This document shows positions 27,010 to 37,358 of a DNA stretch of 64,000 nt, piece by piece (position 1 is the first letter of the stretch; each line of letters begins with the position of its first letter). Origin of the DNA: Lysobacter sp. (GTDB lineage: Bacteria; Pseudomonadota; Gammaproteobacteria; Xanthomonadales; Xanthomonadaceae); contig SSGH01000013.1 of NCBI GenBank assembly GCA_008015835.1, positions 264,148-328,147 of the forward strand, in the 5' to 3' direction. The notes below the pieces were generated by a model. That model saw only the letters and a list, made by a program, of their open reading frames with translations, was not told the origin of the DNA and ran no database searches. The position numbers were made by a program, and so were the translations under genes.

Positions 27010-28518
27010 TCAGCTTTCCGGACGCATGTACGGGAACAGCAGGACATCGCGGATCGAGGTCGAGCCGGTGAGCAGCATCACTAAGCGATCGATGCCGACC
27101 CCGAGCCCACCGGTGGGCGCGAGCCCGACTTCGAGCGCGCGGATATAGTCGGCGTCGTAGTGCATGGCCTCGTCGTCGCCGCCCTCCTTCGCCGCGACCT
27201 GGGCCTGGAAGCGGGCAGCTTGATCCTCGGAATCGTTCAACTCCGAGAACCCGTTGGCCATTTCCTTGCCGCCGATGAACAGTTCGAAGCGGTCGGTGAT
27301 CCCGGGCTCGGTATCCGACTCGCGCGCGAGCGGCGAGACTTCGACCGGGTAATGGGTGATGAAAGTCGGCTGGATCAGATCGTGCTCGACCGTCTTCTCG
27401 AAAATTTCGAGCAGCAATTTGCCCCACCCGTACGATGACTTCACGTAGATCTTCAAGCGTGCGCAGTGCGCGGCGAGCGCCTCGCGGTCGCGACAATCGG
27501 CGACGGATATCTCGGGGTTGCGCTCGCGAACGGCTTCTTCCAGCTTCCAACGGCGGAACGGCTTGCCTAGGTCGATGGCGTTGCCGTCCCACTCCACTTC
27601 GTCCGCGCCGATGGTCTCGCGGGCGACATCGCGGATCATGCCCTCGGTCAAATCCATGATTTCGCTGTACGTGGCGTAGGCCTCGTACAGTTCCAGCATG
27701 GTGAATTCGGGGTTGTGGCGGGTGCTGACGCCTTCGTTGCGGAAATTGCGATTGATCTCGTACACGCGTTCGAGGCCGCCGACCACCAACCGCTTCAGAT
27801 ACAGCTCCGGCGCGACGCGCAGATACAGGTCGAGATCCAGCGCGTTGTGATGCGTGGTGAACGGGCGCGCGGTCGCGCCGCCCGCGATGTAATGCATCAT
27901 CGGCGTTTCGACTTCGAGGAACCGGCGCGCGTCCAGCCAGCCGCGGATCGCCGACACGATCTTCGAGCGCTTGATGAAGACTTCGCGCGATTCGGGATTC
28001 ACGATCAAATCGACGTAGCGCTGGCGATAGCGCTGTTCGACGTCGCTCAAACCGTGCCACTTGTCCGGCAGCGGGCGCAGCGACTTGGTCAGCATGCGCA
28101 GCGACGACACCTTGACCGACAGTTCGCCGGTTTTGGTGCGCATCAGCGCGCCCTCGGCGCCGACGATATCGCCGACATCCCAACTCTTGAACGCGTCGTA
28201 GACCTCGCCCAGCGCATTGGCTTGCAGGAATAACTGGATACCGCCGGTCATGTCCTGAATTTGCGCGAACGCAGCTTTACCCATCACCCGTTTGGCCATC
28301 AATCGGCCGGCGACCGCAACGCGGCGACCGGTGGCGTCCAGGGCTTCGCCGGTCCAACGATCCGCGTCTTCGTATTCGTCCTGCAGATCGCGGGCGTAGT
28401 CGCCGCGCTTGAAATCGTTGGGGTACGCGACGCCCTGCCCGCGCAGCGCGGACAATTTCGCGCGGCGTTCGGCGATCAACGCGTTTTCGTCGTGCGGCGG
28501 TGTCTGGGCGTCGGTCAT
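27010..28518 (-). CDS. lysS: lysyl-tRNA synthetase, class II
   Basis: This 502-residue class II enzyme charges tRNA-Lys. An N-terminal OB-fold for anticodon binding is followed by the catalytic core with motif 2 ([16 protein letters not shown]) and motif 3 ([12 protein letters not shown]). The ATG at 28518 fits the usual start (MTDAQTPP); the frame is open to 28629 but with no similarity. It follows prfB in the same order as in E. coli and xanthomonads. Confidence 0.97.
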   Translation of the reverse strand: MTDAQTPPHDENALIAERRAKLSALRGQGVAYPNDFKRGDYARDLQDEYEDADRWTGEALDATGRRVAVAGRLMAKRVMGKAAFAQIQDMTGGIQLFLQANALGEVYDAFKSWDVGDIVGAEGALMRTKTGELSVKVSSLRMLTKSLRPLPDKWHGLSDVEQRYRQRYVDLIVNPESREVFIKRSKIVSAIRGWLDARRFLEVETPMMHYIAGGATARPFTTHHNALDLDLYLRVAPELYLKRLVVGGLERVYEINRNFRNEGVSTRHNPEFTMLELYEAYATYSEIMDLTEGMIRDVARETIGADEVEWDGNAIDLGKPFRRWKLEEAVRERNPEISVADCRDREALAAHCARLKIYVKSSYGWGKLLLEIFEKTVEHDLIQPTFITHYPVEVSPLARESDTEPGITDRFELFIGGKEMANGFSELNDSEDQAARFQAQVAAKEGGDDEAMHYDADYIRALEVGLAPTGGLGVGIDRLVMLLTGSTSIRDVLLFPYMRPES

Positions 28519-28570
28519 ATCGATATCCGCGATGTGTGCGTGAAGAAGTAATGGCGTGGAAGCGCTGGCA

Positions 28571-28626
28571 GGAGCGTCGGAAGGCGCGACCGGGGCGATG
28601 ACTGCAATCGCGCCTTCCGGCGCTCC
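28571..28626. repeat. REP-like inverted repeat, family 2 variant, between prfB and lysS
   Basis: Two 19-base arms (28571-28589 and 28608-28626; GGAGCG...AAGGCGCGA) pair with one mismatch around an 18-base loop. The motif resembles the GTGGGAG...GGAAGG elements at 54064 and 60313. It lies between two cotranscribed genes and may modulate readthrough. Confidence 0.75.
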
Positions 28627-28642
28627 CACAGGACCACGCGCG

Positions 28643-29771
28643 TCAAACGGCGTCGATGCGTTTGGCGCCGGCCTCCAGCCCCGATTTCAGGCTGGCTTCG
28701 ACGAATTCGTCGAGATCGCCGTCGAGCACCTTCTGGGTGTCGCTCCGTTCGATGCCGGTGCGCAGATCCTTGATCCGCGACTGGTCGAGCACGTAGTTGC
28801 GGATCTGGCTGCCCCAACCGATGTCGGACTTGGTGGCTTCCAGCGCGTCGCGCTCGGCATTGCGTTTCTGGATCTCCATCTCGTACAGCTTCGCCTTCAA
28901 CATCTTCATTGCGGTGTCGCGGTTCTGATGCTGGCTGCGGCCGTTCTGGCAGGCGACCACGATGCCGGAGGGCACATGGGTGATGCGCACCGCCGATTCG
29001 GTCTTGTTCACGTGCTGGCCGCCCGCGCCCGACGAACGATACACATCGGTCTTCAAGTCGGCCGGATTGATTTCGATATCGATGTCGTCTTCGACTTCCG
29101 GGGAGACGAACACCGAGGTGAACGAGGTGTGGCGCCGGTTGTCCGAATCGAACGGCGATTTGCGCACCAAGCGATGCACGCCGATCTCGGTCTTCAACCA
29201 ACCGTAGGCGTAATCGCCTTCCACGCGGAAGGTCGCGGACTTGATGCCGGCCACGTCGCCGCCGCTGACTTCCATCAGCTCGGTCTTCCAGCCGCGCGAT
29301 TCGGCCCAGCGCAGATACATGCGCAGCAGCATTTCGGCCCAATCCTGCGCTTCGGTGCCGCCGGCACCGGCTTGGATGTCGACGAACGCATTCGAGCCGT
29401 CCATCTTGCCGGAGAACATGCGTTGGAATTCGAGCTGATCCACGCCCTTGGCGTAGCGCTCCACGTCGGCCTGGATCGCCAGCGCGGTATCGTCGTCGTT
29501 TTCCATCTCGACCAGGTCGAGCAGTTCTTCGGCGCCGGCGAGACCGTCTTTCAGATCGCGGATGCCGTTGACGGTTTTATCCAGCAGCGAACGCTCGCGG
29601 CCCAGGGCTTGCGCGCGCTCGGCGTCGTTCCAGATATCGGGGTTTTCCAGCTCTCGGTTGACTTCTTCCAGACGCTCGACTTTGGCGTCGTAGTCAAAGA
29701 TACCCCCTCAGCGAATCGAGCCGGCCCCGGAGGTCGGCGATGCGCTGGCGGATCGGATTGAGTTCGATCAT
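28643..29771 (-). CDS. prfB: peptide chain release factor 2, with programmed +1 frameshift
   Basis: RF2 terminates at UGA and UAA. Translation begins at ATG 29771 (MIELNPIRQ) and reaches an in-frame TGA at 29694-29696 after 25 codons. The classic site CTTTGAC is preceded by an internal Shine-Dalgarno AGGGGG, so ribosomes shift +1 and continue with [11 protein letters not shown] to the stop at 28643. The SPF tripeptide (RKSPFDS) that reads the stop codon and the catalytic GGQ loop ([10 protein letters not shown]) are both present. The low level of RF2 favours the shift, an autoregulatory loop known in E. coli. A coordinate-only reading would call two separate genes; they are one. Confidence 0.96.
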
Positions 29772-29835
29772 GGCGTTTGTGCGGTGCGGCAAAGACCGGG
29801 GATTCTAGCAGGCCCTCGGCGCGGATCGGGCGTTC

Positions 29836-30747
29836 TCAGATCGCCGCGACCCGGGCGCGCAGCGCGTCTCGATACGTCCGGCTGCAGGGCAGCGTATCGC
29901 CGCCGTGCAGATGCAGGCGGGCGTCGCCGCTGTCGAGCGGCTCGATCGAGGCCACGCGGGCCAAGTTCACGATATAACTGCGGTGGACCCGGGCGAAACG
30001 GCCGGGAGCGAGACGCGCCTCGATGCCGGCGATGGTGCTGCGCAGCGGGTAGTCGTGGCCGCGCACGCGCAGATTCACGTAGTTGCCGGCGGCCTGCAGC
30101 CATTCGATATCGTCCGCGGCGATCAGGAATTCTCGACCGAGCTTGCGCACCAGAAAGCGCTCCGGGCGGTCGACCGGCTCGATCGGCTCGCCCTCGTCCG
30201 GGCGATCCAGCAGGCTGGCCTCGCCCTGCAGCCGGCGGACGATGAAGCGATACCCCTCCATCACCGCGACGATCATGATGTAGCCGCGGACGTCCTTCAG
30301 GTATTCATAGAACAACTCGCGCGGCCAATCGCCGAAATCGTAATCGAGCCCCTGGCTGGCGTAGGCCCAGCGCCGCAGCGCGACCATGCCGGCGACATGC
30401 GCCAGCGAAAACGCCACGCTGCCGAGGACGTGCATCGGCACGTGCCGATGCCAGGTGTCCCAATGCAGCGGGTAGCGCCGAGTGAACCGGACCATCGCCG
30501 GAATCAGCGCCAGCACCACGATGCCGCTAGACCATTCCCACACCGCGGGCTCCCAGGCGTCGAAATCCAGCCCGACGCGACGGATATCCATCAGAACGGT
30601 GATGCTGTTGGCGGTGCCGTTGACGAGGGTTAGCACGCCCCAGAACACCACTTCGATCGACGTGCGCCAACGCCAGAACCACGCGGGCCCGGCGGGCGGG
30701 CGCGGTGGTTGCGGAGAGGCGGTTTCGCGATGGGCTTCGGAGAGCAT
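29836..30747 (-). CDS. rpfD: membrane-linked LytTR-domain regulator RpfD
   Basis: This is a 303-residue protein. Four hydrophobic segments lie at about 30-55, 72-90, 105-125 and 155-170, followed by a C-terminal LytTR DNA-binding domain (about 200-300) with the pattern IEWLQAAGNYVNL, RVHRSYIVNLARV and SRTYRDAL. This membrane-plus-LytTR layout is that of RpfD in xanthomonads. The ATG at 30747 is the first in the frame. It is divergent from the acyltransferase gene. Confidence 0.85.
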   Translation of the reverse strand: MLSEAHRETASPQPPRPPAGPAWFWRWRTSIEVVFWGVLTLVNGTANSITVLMDIRRVGLDFDAWEPAVWEWSSGIVVLALIPAMVRFTRRYPLHWDTWHRHVPMHVLGSVAFSLAHVAGMVALRRWAYASQGLDYDFGDWPRELFYEYLKDVRGYIMIVAVMEGYRFIVRRLQGEASLLDRPDEGEPIEPVDRPERFLVRKLGREFLIAADDIEWLQAAGNYVNLRVRGHDYPLRSTIAGIEARLAPGRFARVHRSYIVNLARVASIEPLDSGDARLHLHGGDTLPCSRTYRDALRARVAAI

Positions 30748-30900
30748 TCGCGCATTTTAGACGGCGGCGGCGTCCCCCGCCGCCCGATTCGTCCCACCGC
30801 GCCCACGACCGATCCCCGATTCGCCGCGAAACGGCACTCGACCGATTCCGCGCAGTCTCGCGATCGACAGACTTCGCCCCTCTCGATCCGGAGCGATGCC

Positions 30901-32070
30901 ATGGAACGCCGATACGATGTGGACTGGGTGCGGATCGCCGCATTCGCCTGGCTGGTGCTGTACCACACCGGCATGTACTACGTGAGCTGGGGCTGGCACG
31001 TCAAAAGCCCGTTCGCGAACGAAGCGCTCGAACCGTTCATGCTGCTGAGTTCGCCCTGGCGGCTGTCGCTGCTGTTTTTCGTCTCGGGCGTGGCCACCGC
31101 ATTCTTGTTCCGCAAAACGCAGCGCAGCGCGGAGGGCGGCTTTCTGCGCGCGCGCTCGTGGCGGCTGCTGGTGCCTCTGCTATTCGGAATGCTGGTGGTG
31201 GTGACGCCGCAGGCCTATTACGAGGTCGTCGAAAAATTACCCGGCGGCTACCGCGACGGGTACCTCGCGTTCTGGGCGCGTTATCTGCAGAGCGACAACA
31301 CCTTCTGCCGGGACGGCGAGTGCCTGAGACTACCGACCTGGAACCATCTGTGGTTCGTGGCTTATTTGTGGGTCTATACCGTCGTCGTCTGGGTGCCGCT
31401 GCGGTTCGCGCCGGGCACGATCGAGCGCGTCGGCGCATGGTGGGAACGGCGGCTGTCGGGGCCGGGCGTTCTGCTCTGGCCGATCGCCCTGCTCGCGGCG
31501 GCGCGTCTGGCCTTGGTCGGCCGTTTCGAATCGACCCACGCGCTCGTCGACGACTGGTACAACCACGCGCAATACCTGCCGATGTTTCTGCTGGGTGCGC
31601 TGATCGCCACCCGCGAGGGCGTGTGGGACGCGCTGCAGCGGATGCGATGGCCGGCGTTGGCGAGCGCCGCGATCGGCTACGGCCTGATCGTCTGGTACTT
31701 CTACGGCAGCGGCTACGGCGACGAAAATCCGCCGCCGGACGCGCTGCGGATGGCGCAACGCGTGGTGTGGGCCGTCTTCCAGTGGTCGGCGATCGTCGCG
31801 ATCTTCGGCTTCGCGCGCGGCATTCGTTTCGCCGATACGCCGGCTCTGCGCTATCTGCGCGACGCGGTGTTTCCGATCTACATCCTGCACCAGACGATCA
31901 TCGTCGTACTCGCCCACAACGCGAAGCCGCTCGGCCTTCGCCCGATGATCGAAGGCCCGCTGTTGGTCTTGTCCACGTTCGCGCTGTGCTTCCTGGGGTT
32001 CGAGATCGTCCGCCGCGTGCGCTGGTTGCGGCCCTTATTCGGATTGAAGCGGGCGACCGCAGCCCCGTAG
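30901..32070 (+). CDS. acyltransferase-3 family membrane protein
   Basis: This 389-residue integral membrane protein has about ten hydrophobic segments. The start MERRYDVDWVRIAAFAWLVLYHTG, with an HTG near residue 23, and the late FPIYILHQT match the acyltransferase-3 family that O-acylates glycans and glucans. The ATG at 30901 has GGAG about eight bases upstream. The stop TAG at 32068-32070 is supplied by the first palindromic repeat unit at 32067. The substrate is unknown; periplasmic glucan or an exopolysaccharide would be typical. Confidence 0.8.
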   Translation: MERRYDVDWVRIAAFAWLVLYHTGMYYVSWGWHVKSPFANEALEPFMLLSSPWRLSLLFFVSGVATAFLFRKTQRSAEGGFLRARSWRLLVPLLFGMLVVVTPQAYYEVVEKLPGGYRDGYLAFWARYLQSDNTFCRDGECLRLPTWNHLWFVAYLWVYTVVVWVPLRFAPGTIERVGAWWERRLSGPGVLLWPIALLAAARLALVGRFESTHALVDDWYNHAQYLPMFLLGALIATREGVWDALQRMRWPALASAAIGYGLIVWYFYGSGYGDENPPPDALRMAQRVVWAVFQWSAIVAIFGFARGIRFADTPALRYLRDAVFPIYILHQTIIVVLAHNAKPLGLRPMIEGPLLVLSTFALCFLGFEIVRRVRWLRPLFGLKRATAAP

Positions 32071-32177
32071 AGCGGAGCGAAGCTCCGCTGCACAATGCCC
32101 CGTAGAGCGGAGCGAAGCTCCGCTGAAACTCGACCCAAAGCCGTTGAGATGTTTAGCGGAGCTTCGCTCCGCTCTAC
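32067..32177. repeat. REP-like palindromic repeat cluster, family 1, three units
   Basis: Units at 32067-32089, 32102-32124 and 32155-32177 (last inverted) share the core GTAGAGCGGAGC-GAA-GCTCCGCT. The cluster is the entire junction between the convergent acyltransferase and VIT genes. The segment between units 2 and 3 (GAAAC...GTTGAGAT) is also shared with the locus at 57738, so the conserved element is longer than the palindromes. Confidence 0.87.
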
Positions 32178-32181
32178 GGCT

Positions 32182-35100
32182 TTACTTGACCTCAAACTCG
32201 CCCACCAGCACCGTTTCGCTCTTGCCGCTCAGGCGCAGCGTGACGGTCTGATCCTGCTGACGCTTCGTGCCCCAGCCGGTGCTGAGCGTCAGCGACAGCG
32301 TGGTCGCGCCGGTGACGATCTGCTGGCGGTCGCCGAAGAAGTTGGCTTCGACTTTGTACTTCCCGGGCTTCGCGTCTTTCAGCACGAATTCCTCGGGGCC
32401 GTAGCCGCCGGTGAAATCGTCGCTCAGTAAGCCGCCCTGATACGTGTTGCGATGACCGTAGTAGCAACGCTCGCCGTTCGGGTCGGTCACCCACAGGTCC
32501 ATGTCGCTGTTGTCGCTGTCCCAGGCCAGCACCGCGCGCAAGTCCAGCGGCATGTTATTGAGCAGGCGCGAATCGACGAAGTCGGTGTTCAGCGGCGTCG
32601 GGCTGGTCGCGACGATCGCGTTCAACTCGTTGAGCACCACCGCGTCCACTTCGGAAAAACGGCCGTCCCACGAGCGCACGACCACTTCGTACAAGCGTTC
32701 GATGGCCTCCTGCCGGCGCCCGGCCGCGGCCAGCGCCAGCCCCAAGTCGCGATGGCTTTGCGGCTCTTCCTCGGACAAGCGCAGCACTTCGCGGAACGTC
32801 TCGACGGCGCGGCTCCAATCTTTCGCCTGCATCAGGCGATAGCCCAACACGCGCAGGACGTGACGGTTCTCCAAGTCCATTTCGGCCAGATTCGACAGCA
32901 CGCGCAGCGCTTCGTCGCGACGGCCTTTACGCAGCAGAATGTCGCCGACATCCAGATAGAACGCCGTGCTGCCGGCGTGGCTGTCGCGCTCGTCCAGATA
33001 CAGCGCATACACCTCCGCCGGCGCGGCATCGCGCAGACGGCGCGCGTACGGCGAATCGGATTCCCACGGCTGCAAACGGATGGAGACGCCTTGGCCGGCG
33101 GCCTCCGTGGCGATATTTCTCAGTGCGCCGCCATCGCTTGCCGACATCGAAAACAGCGTGTCCGCTACAGATTGCAGCCCTTGTCTCTCGATCTCCGACC
33201 GTTGCATCGTAACGACCGGCGCCTCTGATTCGGCTTGGTTACGGGTAACCCGCGCCCCCGTCACCGCGACACGGTCGAGTTCCTCGGAAGACTCCGCAGG
33301 CGCGGCGCTGGGAGGCGGCGGCGGTGCGGGCGGCGGCGGCGCGGCTTCGTTCGTGGCCCGGTCTTGCAACGCGCCGGCCACGGCCGAAGCGGGCGCGCCC
33401 GCGCCGTTGGCGATCTGCTGTTTGTCTTTCGCGGGATTCGGCGGCGTCTTCGGATAATCCCGTTCCCACCATTTCAAGCGTTCGGCGAAGCGCGCGGCGA
33501 TCTCGTCGATGCGCTGTCCACGCGTGCGTTCGCGCTCCTCGCCTTGCTGTCGCTTCAGCGTGGCGACCTGTTCGCGCAGCGCGGTCGGCGCGGGGATGTC
33601 GTAACGCACGTAATCCTGCGCGGCTTCCAGCACCAACAGCGACGTGCCCGGGGTGACGATGCCGAAGCGCTGACCCGTGCGCGCGATATCGGCGCGATGG
33701 CGTTCGGGCTGTTCGGCGTAGGCGGCGATGCGCCATGCGCCCCACAGCGCGGCGACGCGATCGCTGTCGGCCGCATCGTTCGCGACCGGTACTTCGAGCG
33801 TGCGCGTTTTGCCGCCTTCGCGCAGCGTCACTTTCACGGTGCCGCTGTCGTCGGTCATGCGTCCGGCGATGCGCAGCAAGCCGCCGTCCACGTCCCACGA
33901 TTGCGGCTGCAGATCCTCGATGCCCTCGCCTTCCAGCGCGAGGATGCGGGTACCCGATTCGAGCAGCGCGCGCGCCGCTGCATCGACGCCGGCCCGGCCT
34001 TGCCATTGCACCAAACGCCCGCCGCGCGCGCCGGTCACGGCGGCCAACCGCGCGGCGTCGGTTTTCGCGCCCGCGCTGCTCAGCGCATACAACGCTTGGC
34101 CCTTCGCGAGCGCCGGGAACGGCGCATCGCCGTAGGTGCGCAGGCCGTCGCTGATCAACAAGTACTCGCCGATATCGGCCTTCGGCGACCAATCCGCCAA
34201 ATCGCTGGCGCCGTCGTAGACGGTTTTCTCCAACACCGCGCGCAGCGCGCTCCAATCGCCGCCGTGAATTTCGTAGACGCCAGCGTCCTCGCCCACGTCG
34301 CGCAGCAGGCGCAGCGACACGCGGCCATCGCCCATCGCCGCGAAATAGCGGTTCAACAGCGCGAATTCGCTCTGACGGTCGCGATCGCGCGCCGACGCCG
34401 ACGCGTCCCACAGCACGCCGACGTGCTTCGGCAAGGTCCGCGGCGTCGACGGCGCGGCGGCGATGGGCAGTTCGACCATTGCGAAACGCTCGCCGTCGAA
34501 GCGCTGTACGAAGGTCTGCGGCGTCTTCGCCGCGGGCAACCGCAGACGCAGCGTGGGCAGGCGGCGCGGGGCGTGCTCGGAAACGCGCTCGCGAAGGACT
34601 TCATGCGTCGCGGCGTAACCGCCGCGCGCACGCTCGAAGCGCAGGGTGTCGAAGCTGCCGCTTTGGGCCGGCGTCGCGTCGATGCCGCTGGCACGCACCG
34701 CGAGCGAGGCGTGGTCGGCATCGGCGAGCAACTGCACCGGTACGTCCAACCGCCAGGCATCGCCGTCGCGCGCCATCGCCTCGTCGATGGTCACGCGCGC
34801 GCGGCGCGTGCCGTGCGCGGGGATCGGGTATACGCGCAAGCGAAAGTGATTGCCGGCCGTCTGTTCCAACAGGCCCGGATCGACGTTGCGGCGCTCGATG
34901 CTCTCGAACACCTGCTGCGCTTTCTGCTTCGGCACCGGCACCGCCTCGCGCATCTCCTCGCCGATATCCAGCGCGAACGCCGACACCTGCTGGCCCGCGT
35001 GCAGCGGGAACTGCAGATTGCCTTCGAGCACGGTGTCGTTGGGATTGAACAGCGTCAGCTCGACCACGGTGCGCGCCAAGCCGCCGTCGGTGCGCACCGA

Positions 35101-35292
35101 CATCGTGGCGGACCGCAACGACACCGGCGTTTTGCCGCCCTGGGATTGGATCAACGGCGGCGCCGTGATCGCATCGTCCGGCGCGGGGCCGGTTCGGTTC
35201 GGCAGGCGCTCCTGCGCCCGGGGCGGCGAACTCGTCAGCGCCGAAGCGACGACGAAAGTGAGCAGAGCGGCGATTCCAACGGGTTTGGACAT
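32182..35292 (-). CDS. exported VIT-domain protein with TonB-plug-like insert and DUF2135 tail
   Basis: This is a 1036-residue protein. An N-terminal signal peptide (AALLTFVVASALTSSPPRAQ) leads into a VIT domain (about 55-190), a von Willebrand A-like region with DASAS MIDAS residues near 300, and a Pro-rich linker (about 645-667). A segment at about 668-735 resembles the plug start of TonB-dependent receptors (LDRVAVTGARV, then EIERQGLQSVADTL). TPR-like helices (RDEALRVLSNLAEMDL, SRAVETFREVL) and a C-terminal DUF2135 domain (DNSDMDLWVTDPNGE) follow. The ATG at 35292 fits the signal peptide; the longer frame to 36582 is a shadow of recJ. Function is unknown; an envelope interaction platform is a guess. 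Confidence 0.82.
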   Translation of the reverse strand: MSKPVGIAALLTFVVASALTSSPPRAQERLPNRTGPAPDDAITAPPLIQSQGGKTPVSLRSATMSVRTDGGLARTVVELTLFNPNDTVLEGNLQFPLHAGQQVSAFALDIGEEMREAVPVPKQKAQQVFESIERRNVDPGLLEQTAGNHFRLRVYPIPAHGTRRARVTIDEAMARDGDAWRLDVPVQLLADADHASLAVRASGIDATPAQSGSFDTLRFERARGGYAATHEVLRERVSEHAPRRLPTLRLRLPAAKTPQTFVQRFDGERFAMVELPIAAAPSTPRTLPKHVGVLWDASASARDRDRQSEFALLNRYFAAMGDGRVSLRLLRDVGEDAGVYEIHGGDWSALRAVLEKTVYDGASDLADWSPKADIGEYLLISDGLRTYGDAPFPALAKGQALYALSSAGAKTDAARLAAVTGARGGRLVQWQGRAGVDAAARALLESGTRILALEGEGIEDLQPQSWDVDGGLLRIAGRMTDDSGTVKVTLREGGKTRTLEVPVANDAADSDRVAALWGAWRIAAYAEQPERHRADIARTGQRFGIVTPGTSLLVLEAAQDYVRYDIPAPTALREQVATLKRQQGEERERTRGQRIDEIAARFAERLKWWERDYPKTPPNPAKDKQQIANGAGAPASAVAGALQDRATNEAAPPPPAPPPPPSAAPAESSEELDRVAVTGARVTRNQAESEAPVVTMQRSEIERQGLQSVADTLFSMSASDGGALRNIATEAAGQGVSIRLQPWESDSPYARRLRDAAPAEVYALYLDERDSHAGSTAFYLDVGDILLRKGRRDEALRVLSNLAEMDLENRHVLRVLGYRLMQAKDWSRAVETFREVLRLSEEEPQSHRDLGLALAAAGRRQEAIERLYEVVVRSWDGRFSEVDAVVLNELNAIVATSPTPLNTDFVDSRLLNNMPLDLRAVLAWDSDNSDMDLWVTDPNGERCYYGHRNTYQGGLLSDDFTGGYGPEEFVLKDAKPGKYKVEANFFGDRQQIVTGATTLSLTLSTGWGTKRQQDQTVTLRLSGKSETVLVGEFEVK

Positions 35293-35609
35293 GGCGAAAT
35301 CTCGATGCGGTCGGTGGCGGCGTGCCGAAGGGCTCGGGCGTGGCCCGGACGATGCGCGTTGCGCGTCGCCCGCTGACAAACGTTCGGGGTTCGGGAATGG
35401 GGTCGATCGAGCGAACGTCGGCCGTCGTCGGGCGAATCCGAAGCGGACTCGCATGCGCCGCGCGCTCGACCCGCCCCCGTTCCGGGTCGACGCCCGCATG
35501 CTAACGCGTCGCGGCGCAGCGGAACACTCGGCATGGCGATGCCGAAGCGACGCGGATGGTCGAGAGGATCGCGTGGTCGAGAGGATCGCGCTCGTGCCGG
35601 CGATCGGGA
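35293..35609. other. intergenic region between recJ and the VIT gene, with a tandem 17-base duplication
   Basis: No gene was found. Two identical 17-base copies (TGGTCGAGAGGATCGCG) stand head to tail at 35557-35573 and 35574-35590, immediately after the recJ stop. This is likely a small replication-slippage duplication. The promoter of the VIT gene should lie nearer 35293. Confidence 0.7.
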
Positions 35610-37358
35610 CTAGGCCGCCGGCTCGCAGTGCACCACGACCAATTGCACGGCGTCGCCGCCGCGCCAATCGTCGGGCTGCAGCCGATAGGCGATGCGCGCG
35701 ACCCGCGGCGGCGGCGCGCGGCCAGCGCCGAAATGGATCGCATCGAGGCGCGGTTCGCCGCGTGCGGCGCCCGGGCGCGCTAATTCGAGTTTCGCGTGTT
35801 GTTCGCCGACGACTTTCCAGTGCGTCACTTCGAACACATCGTCGAACACCGGCTCGGGAAAGCCCTGCCCCCACGGTCCGCCGTCGCGCAGCGCCAGCGC
35901 GGTCTCGATCGTGCACAGTGCGTGCGGAATCGCACCGTCGCTGAGCAGTACGTCCTGCAGCGATTCGGACGTCAACGCCTCCGCCGCGGCGTTTTCGAAC
36001 GCCTCGCGGAACGCGGGCAAGTCGTCGACGCGCAGACTCAAGCCCGCGGCCATGGCGTGCCCGCCGAATTTTTCGATCAACCCGGGATGTCGCGTATCGA
36101 CGGTCGCCAAGGCATCTCGAATATGGAAACCGGCGATCGAACGCGCGGAGCCGCGCAGCGAATCCCCGCCCGGTTCGCTCGGCGCGAACGCGATGGTCGG
36201 GCGATGCAGCCGTTCCTTGATCTTCGACGCGACCAAGCCGACCACGCCCGGATGCCAGTCGTCGTGGTGCAGCACCACGCTGGCGCGCGCACCGACGCCG
36301 ATGCTCGCAGCGTCGTTCAACCCCACCGCCGCCAGCGCCGCGTCCGCATCGTCGAGCATCTGCTGTTGTACGCCGCGACGTTCCGCGTTGATGCCGTCGA
36401 GAATCTCGGCGAGTTCGCGCGCGCGGCGCGGGTCGTCGCACAGCAGGCATTCGATGCCGAGGGTCATGTCTTCCAAGCGCCCGGCGGCGTTGATTCTGGG
36501 CGCCAGCGCATACCCGATGTCGGTCGCGGTCAACGCGTTTTCGCGGCGTCGCGCGACCTCGATCAGCGCGCGCAGGCCGCACGCGCCTTTGCCCGAGCGC
36601 AAGCGGCGCAACCCCGCCGCGACCAAGGCGCGATTGTTCGCGTCCAGGCGCACGAGATCGGCCACCGTGCCCACCGCCACCAAATCCAGCAGCGCGGTCA
36701 AATCCGGTTCGCCCGCGGGAAATCCGCGCGTCGCGCGCAGGCGCTGCCGCAGGGCGAGCAGCACGTAGAACATCACGCCGACGCCGGCCAGCGCTTTACT
36801 CGCGAAGCGGTCGCCGAGCAGGTTCGGATCGACCACGGCGTCGGCGTTCGGCAAGCGTTCGCCCGGCAAATGGTGATCGGTGACCAACACGCGCCAACCG
36901 TAGGCTTTCGCCGCGTCGATACCCGCGTGACAGGCGATGCCGTGATCGACCGTGATCAACAGATCCGGCCGCAGCGCGCGCAAATCCTCGACCAATGCGG
37001 GCGACAGTCCGTAACCGTGGACCGCGCGATTGGGCACCGCGTACGACACGCGCTGCGCGCCGAGCATGCGCAAACCGCGCACGCCCACCGCGCAGGCGGT
37101 AGCGCCGTCGCAGTCGAAATCGCCGACCACCACCACGTGCCGATCGTGCGCGAGCGCGTCTTCGAGCAAGTCCACGGCCGCATCGATATTCGATAGCCCA
37201 TCGGGCGGCAGCAGGCCGGTGAGTTTCGGCTGCGCCGATGCGTACTCGGTCGCGCCGCGCGCGGCGTAGAGCGCGCGCAGGAACGGCGACACGGTCGCCG
37301 GCCATTCGCCGACGGCTTGCGCGGGCTCGCGGCGGCGAATCGTGCGCGCGGCGCTCAC
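35610..37358 (-). CDS. recJ: single-strand 5'-3' exonuclease RecJ
   Basis: This 582-residue DHH-family exonuclease acts in recombination and mismatch repair. Motifs run: VVGDFDCDGATA, the metal site TVDHGIAC, VTDHHLPG (DHH), the DPN turn, the RINAAGRLEDM bridge and the DHHA1 GGHAMAAGL. The GTG at 37358 is chosen because GTGA overlaps the stop of the upstream rpfE gene and the resulting length matches E. coli RecJ; an extension to 37727 has no similarity and would overlap rpfE. Confidence 0.92.
   Translation of the reverse strand: MSAARTIRRREPAQAVGEWPATVSPFLRALYAARGATEYASAQPKLTGLLPPDGLSNIDAAVDLLEDALAHDRHVVVVGDFDCDGATACAVGVRGLRMLGAQRVSYAVPNRAVHGYGLSPALVEDLRALRPDLLITVDHGIACHAGIDAAKAYGWRVLVTDHHLPGERLPNADAVVDPNLLGDRFASKALAGVGVMFYVLLALRQRLRATRGFPAGEPDLTALLDLVAVGTVADLVRLDANNRALVAAGLRRLRSGKGACGLRALIEVARRRENALTATDIGYALAPRINAAGRLEDMTLGIECLLCDDPRRARELAEILDGINAERRGVQQQMLDDADAALAAVGLNDAASIGVGARASVVLHHDDWHPGVVGLVASKIKERLHRPTIAFAPSEPGGDSLRGSARSIAGFHIRDALATVDTRHPGLIEKFGGHAMAAGLSLRVDDLPAFREAFENAAAEALTSESLQDVLLSDGAIPHALCTIETALALRDGGPWGQGFPEPVFDDVFEVTHWKVVGEQHAKLELARPGAARGEPRLDAIHFGAGRAPPPRVARIAYRLQPDDWRGGDAVQLVVVHCEPAA

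Noticed and set aside
35557..35590. Tandem 17-base duplication as a functional operator
   Set aside because: Two exact copies directly after the recJ stop look like a slippage duplication; it is recorded only as part of the intergenic entry.
35293..36582. N-terminal extension of the VIT protein through recJ
   Set aside because: The open frame continues upstream only because stop codons are rare; it overlaps the real recJ gene and lies before a clear signal peptide.
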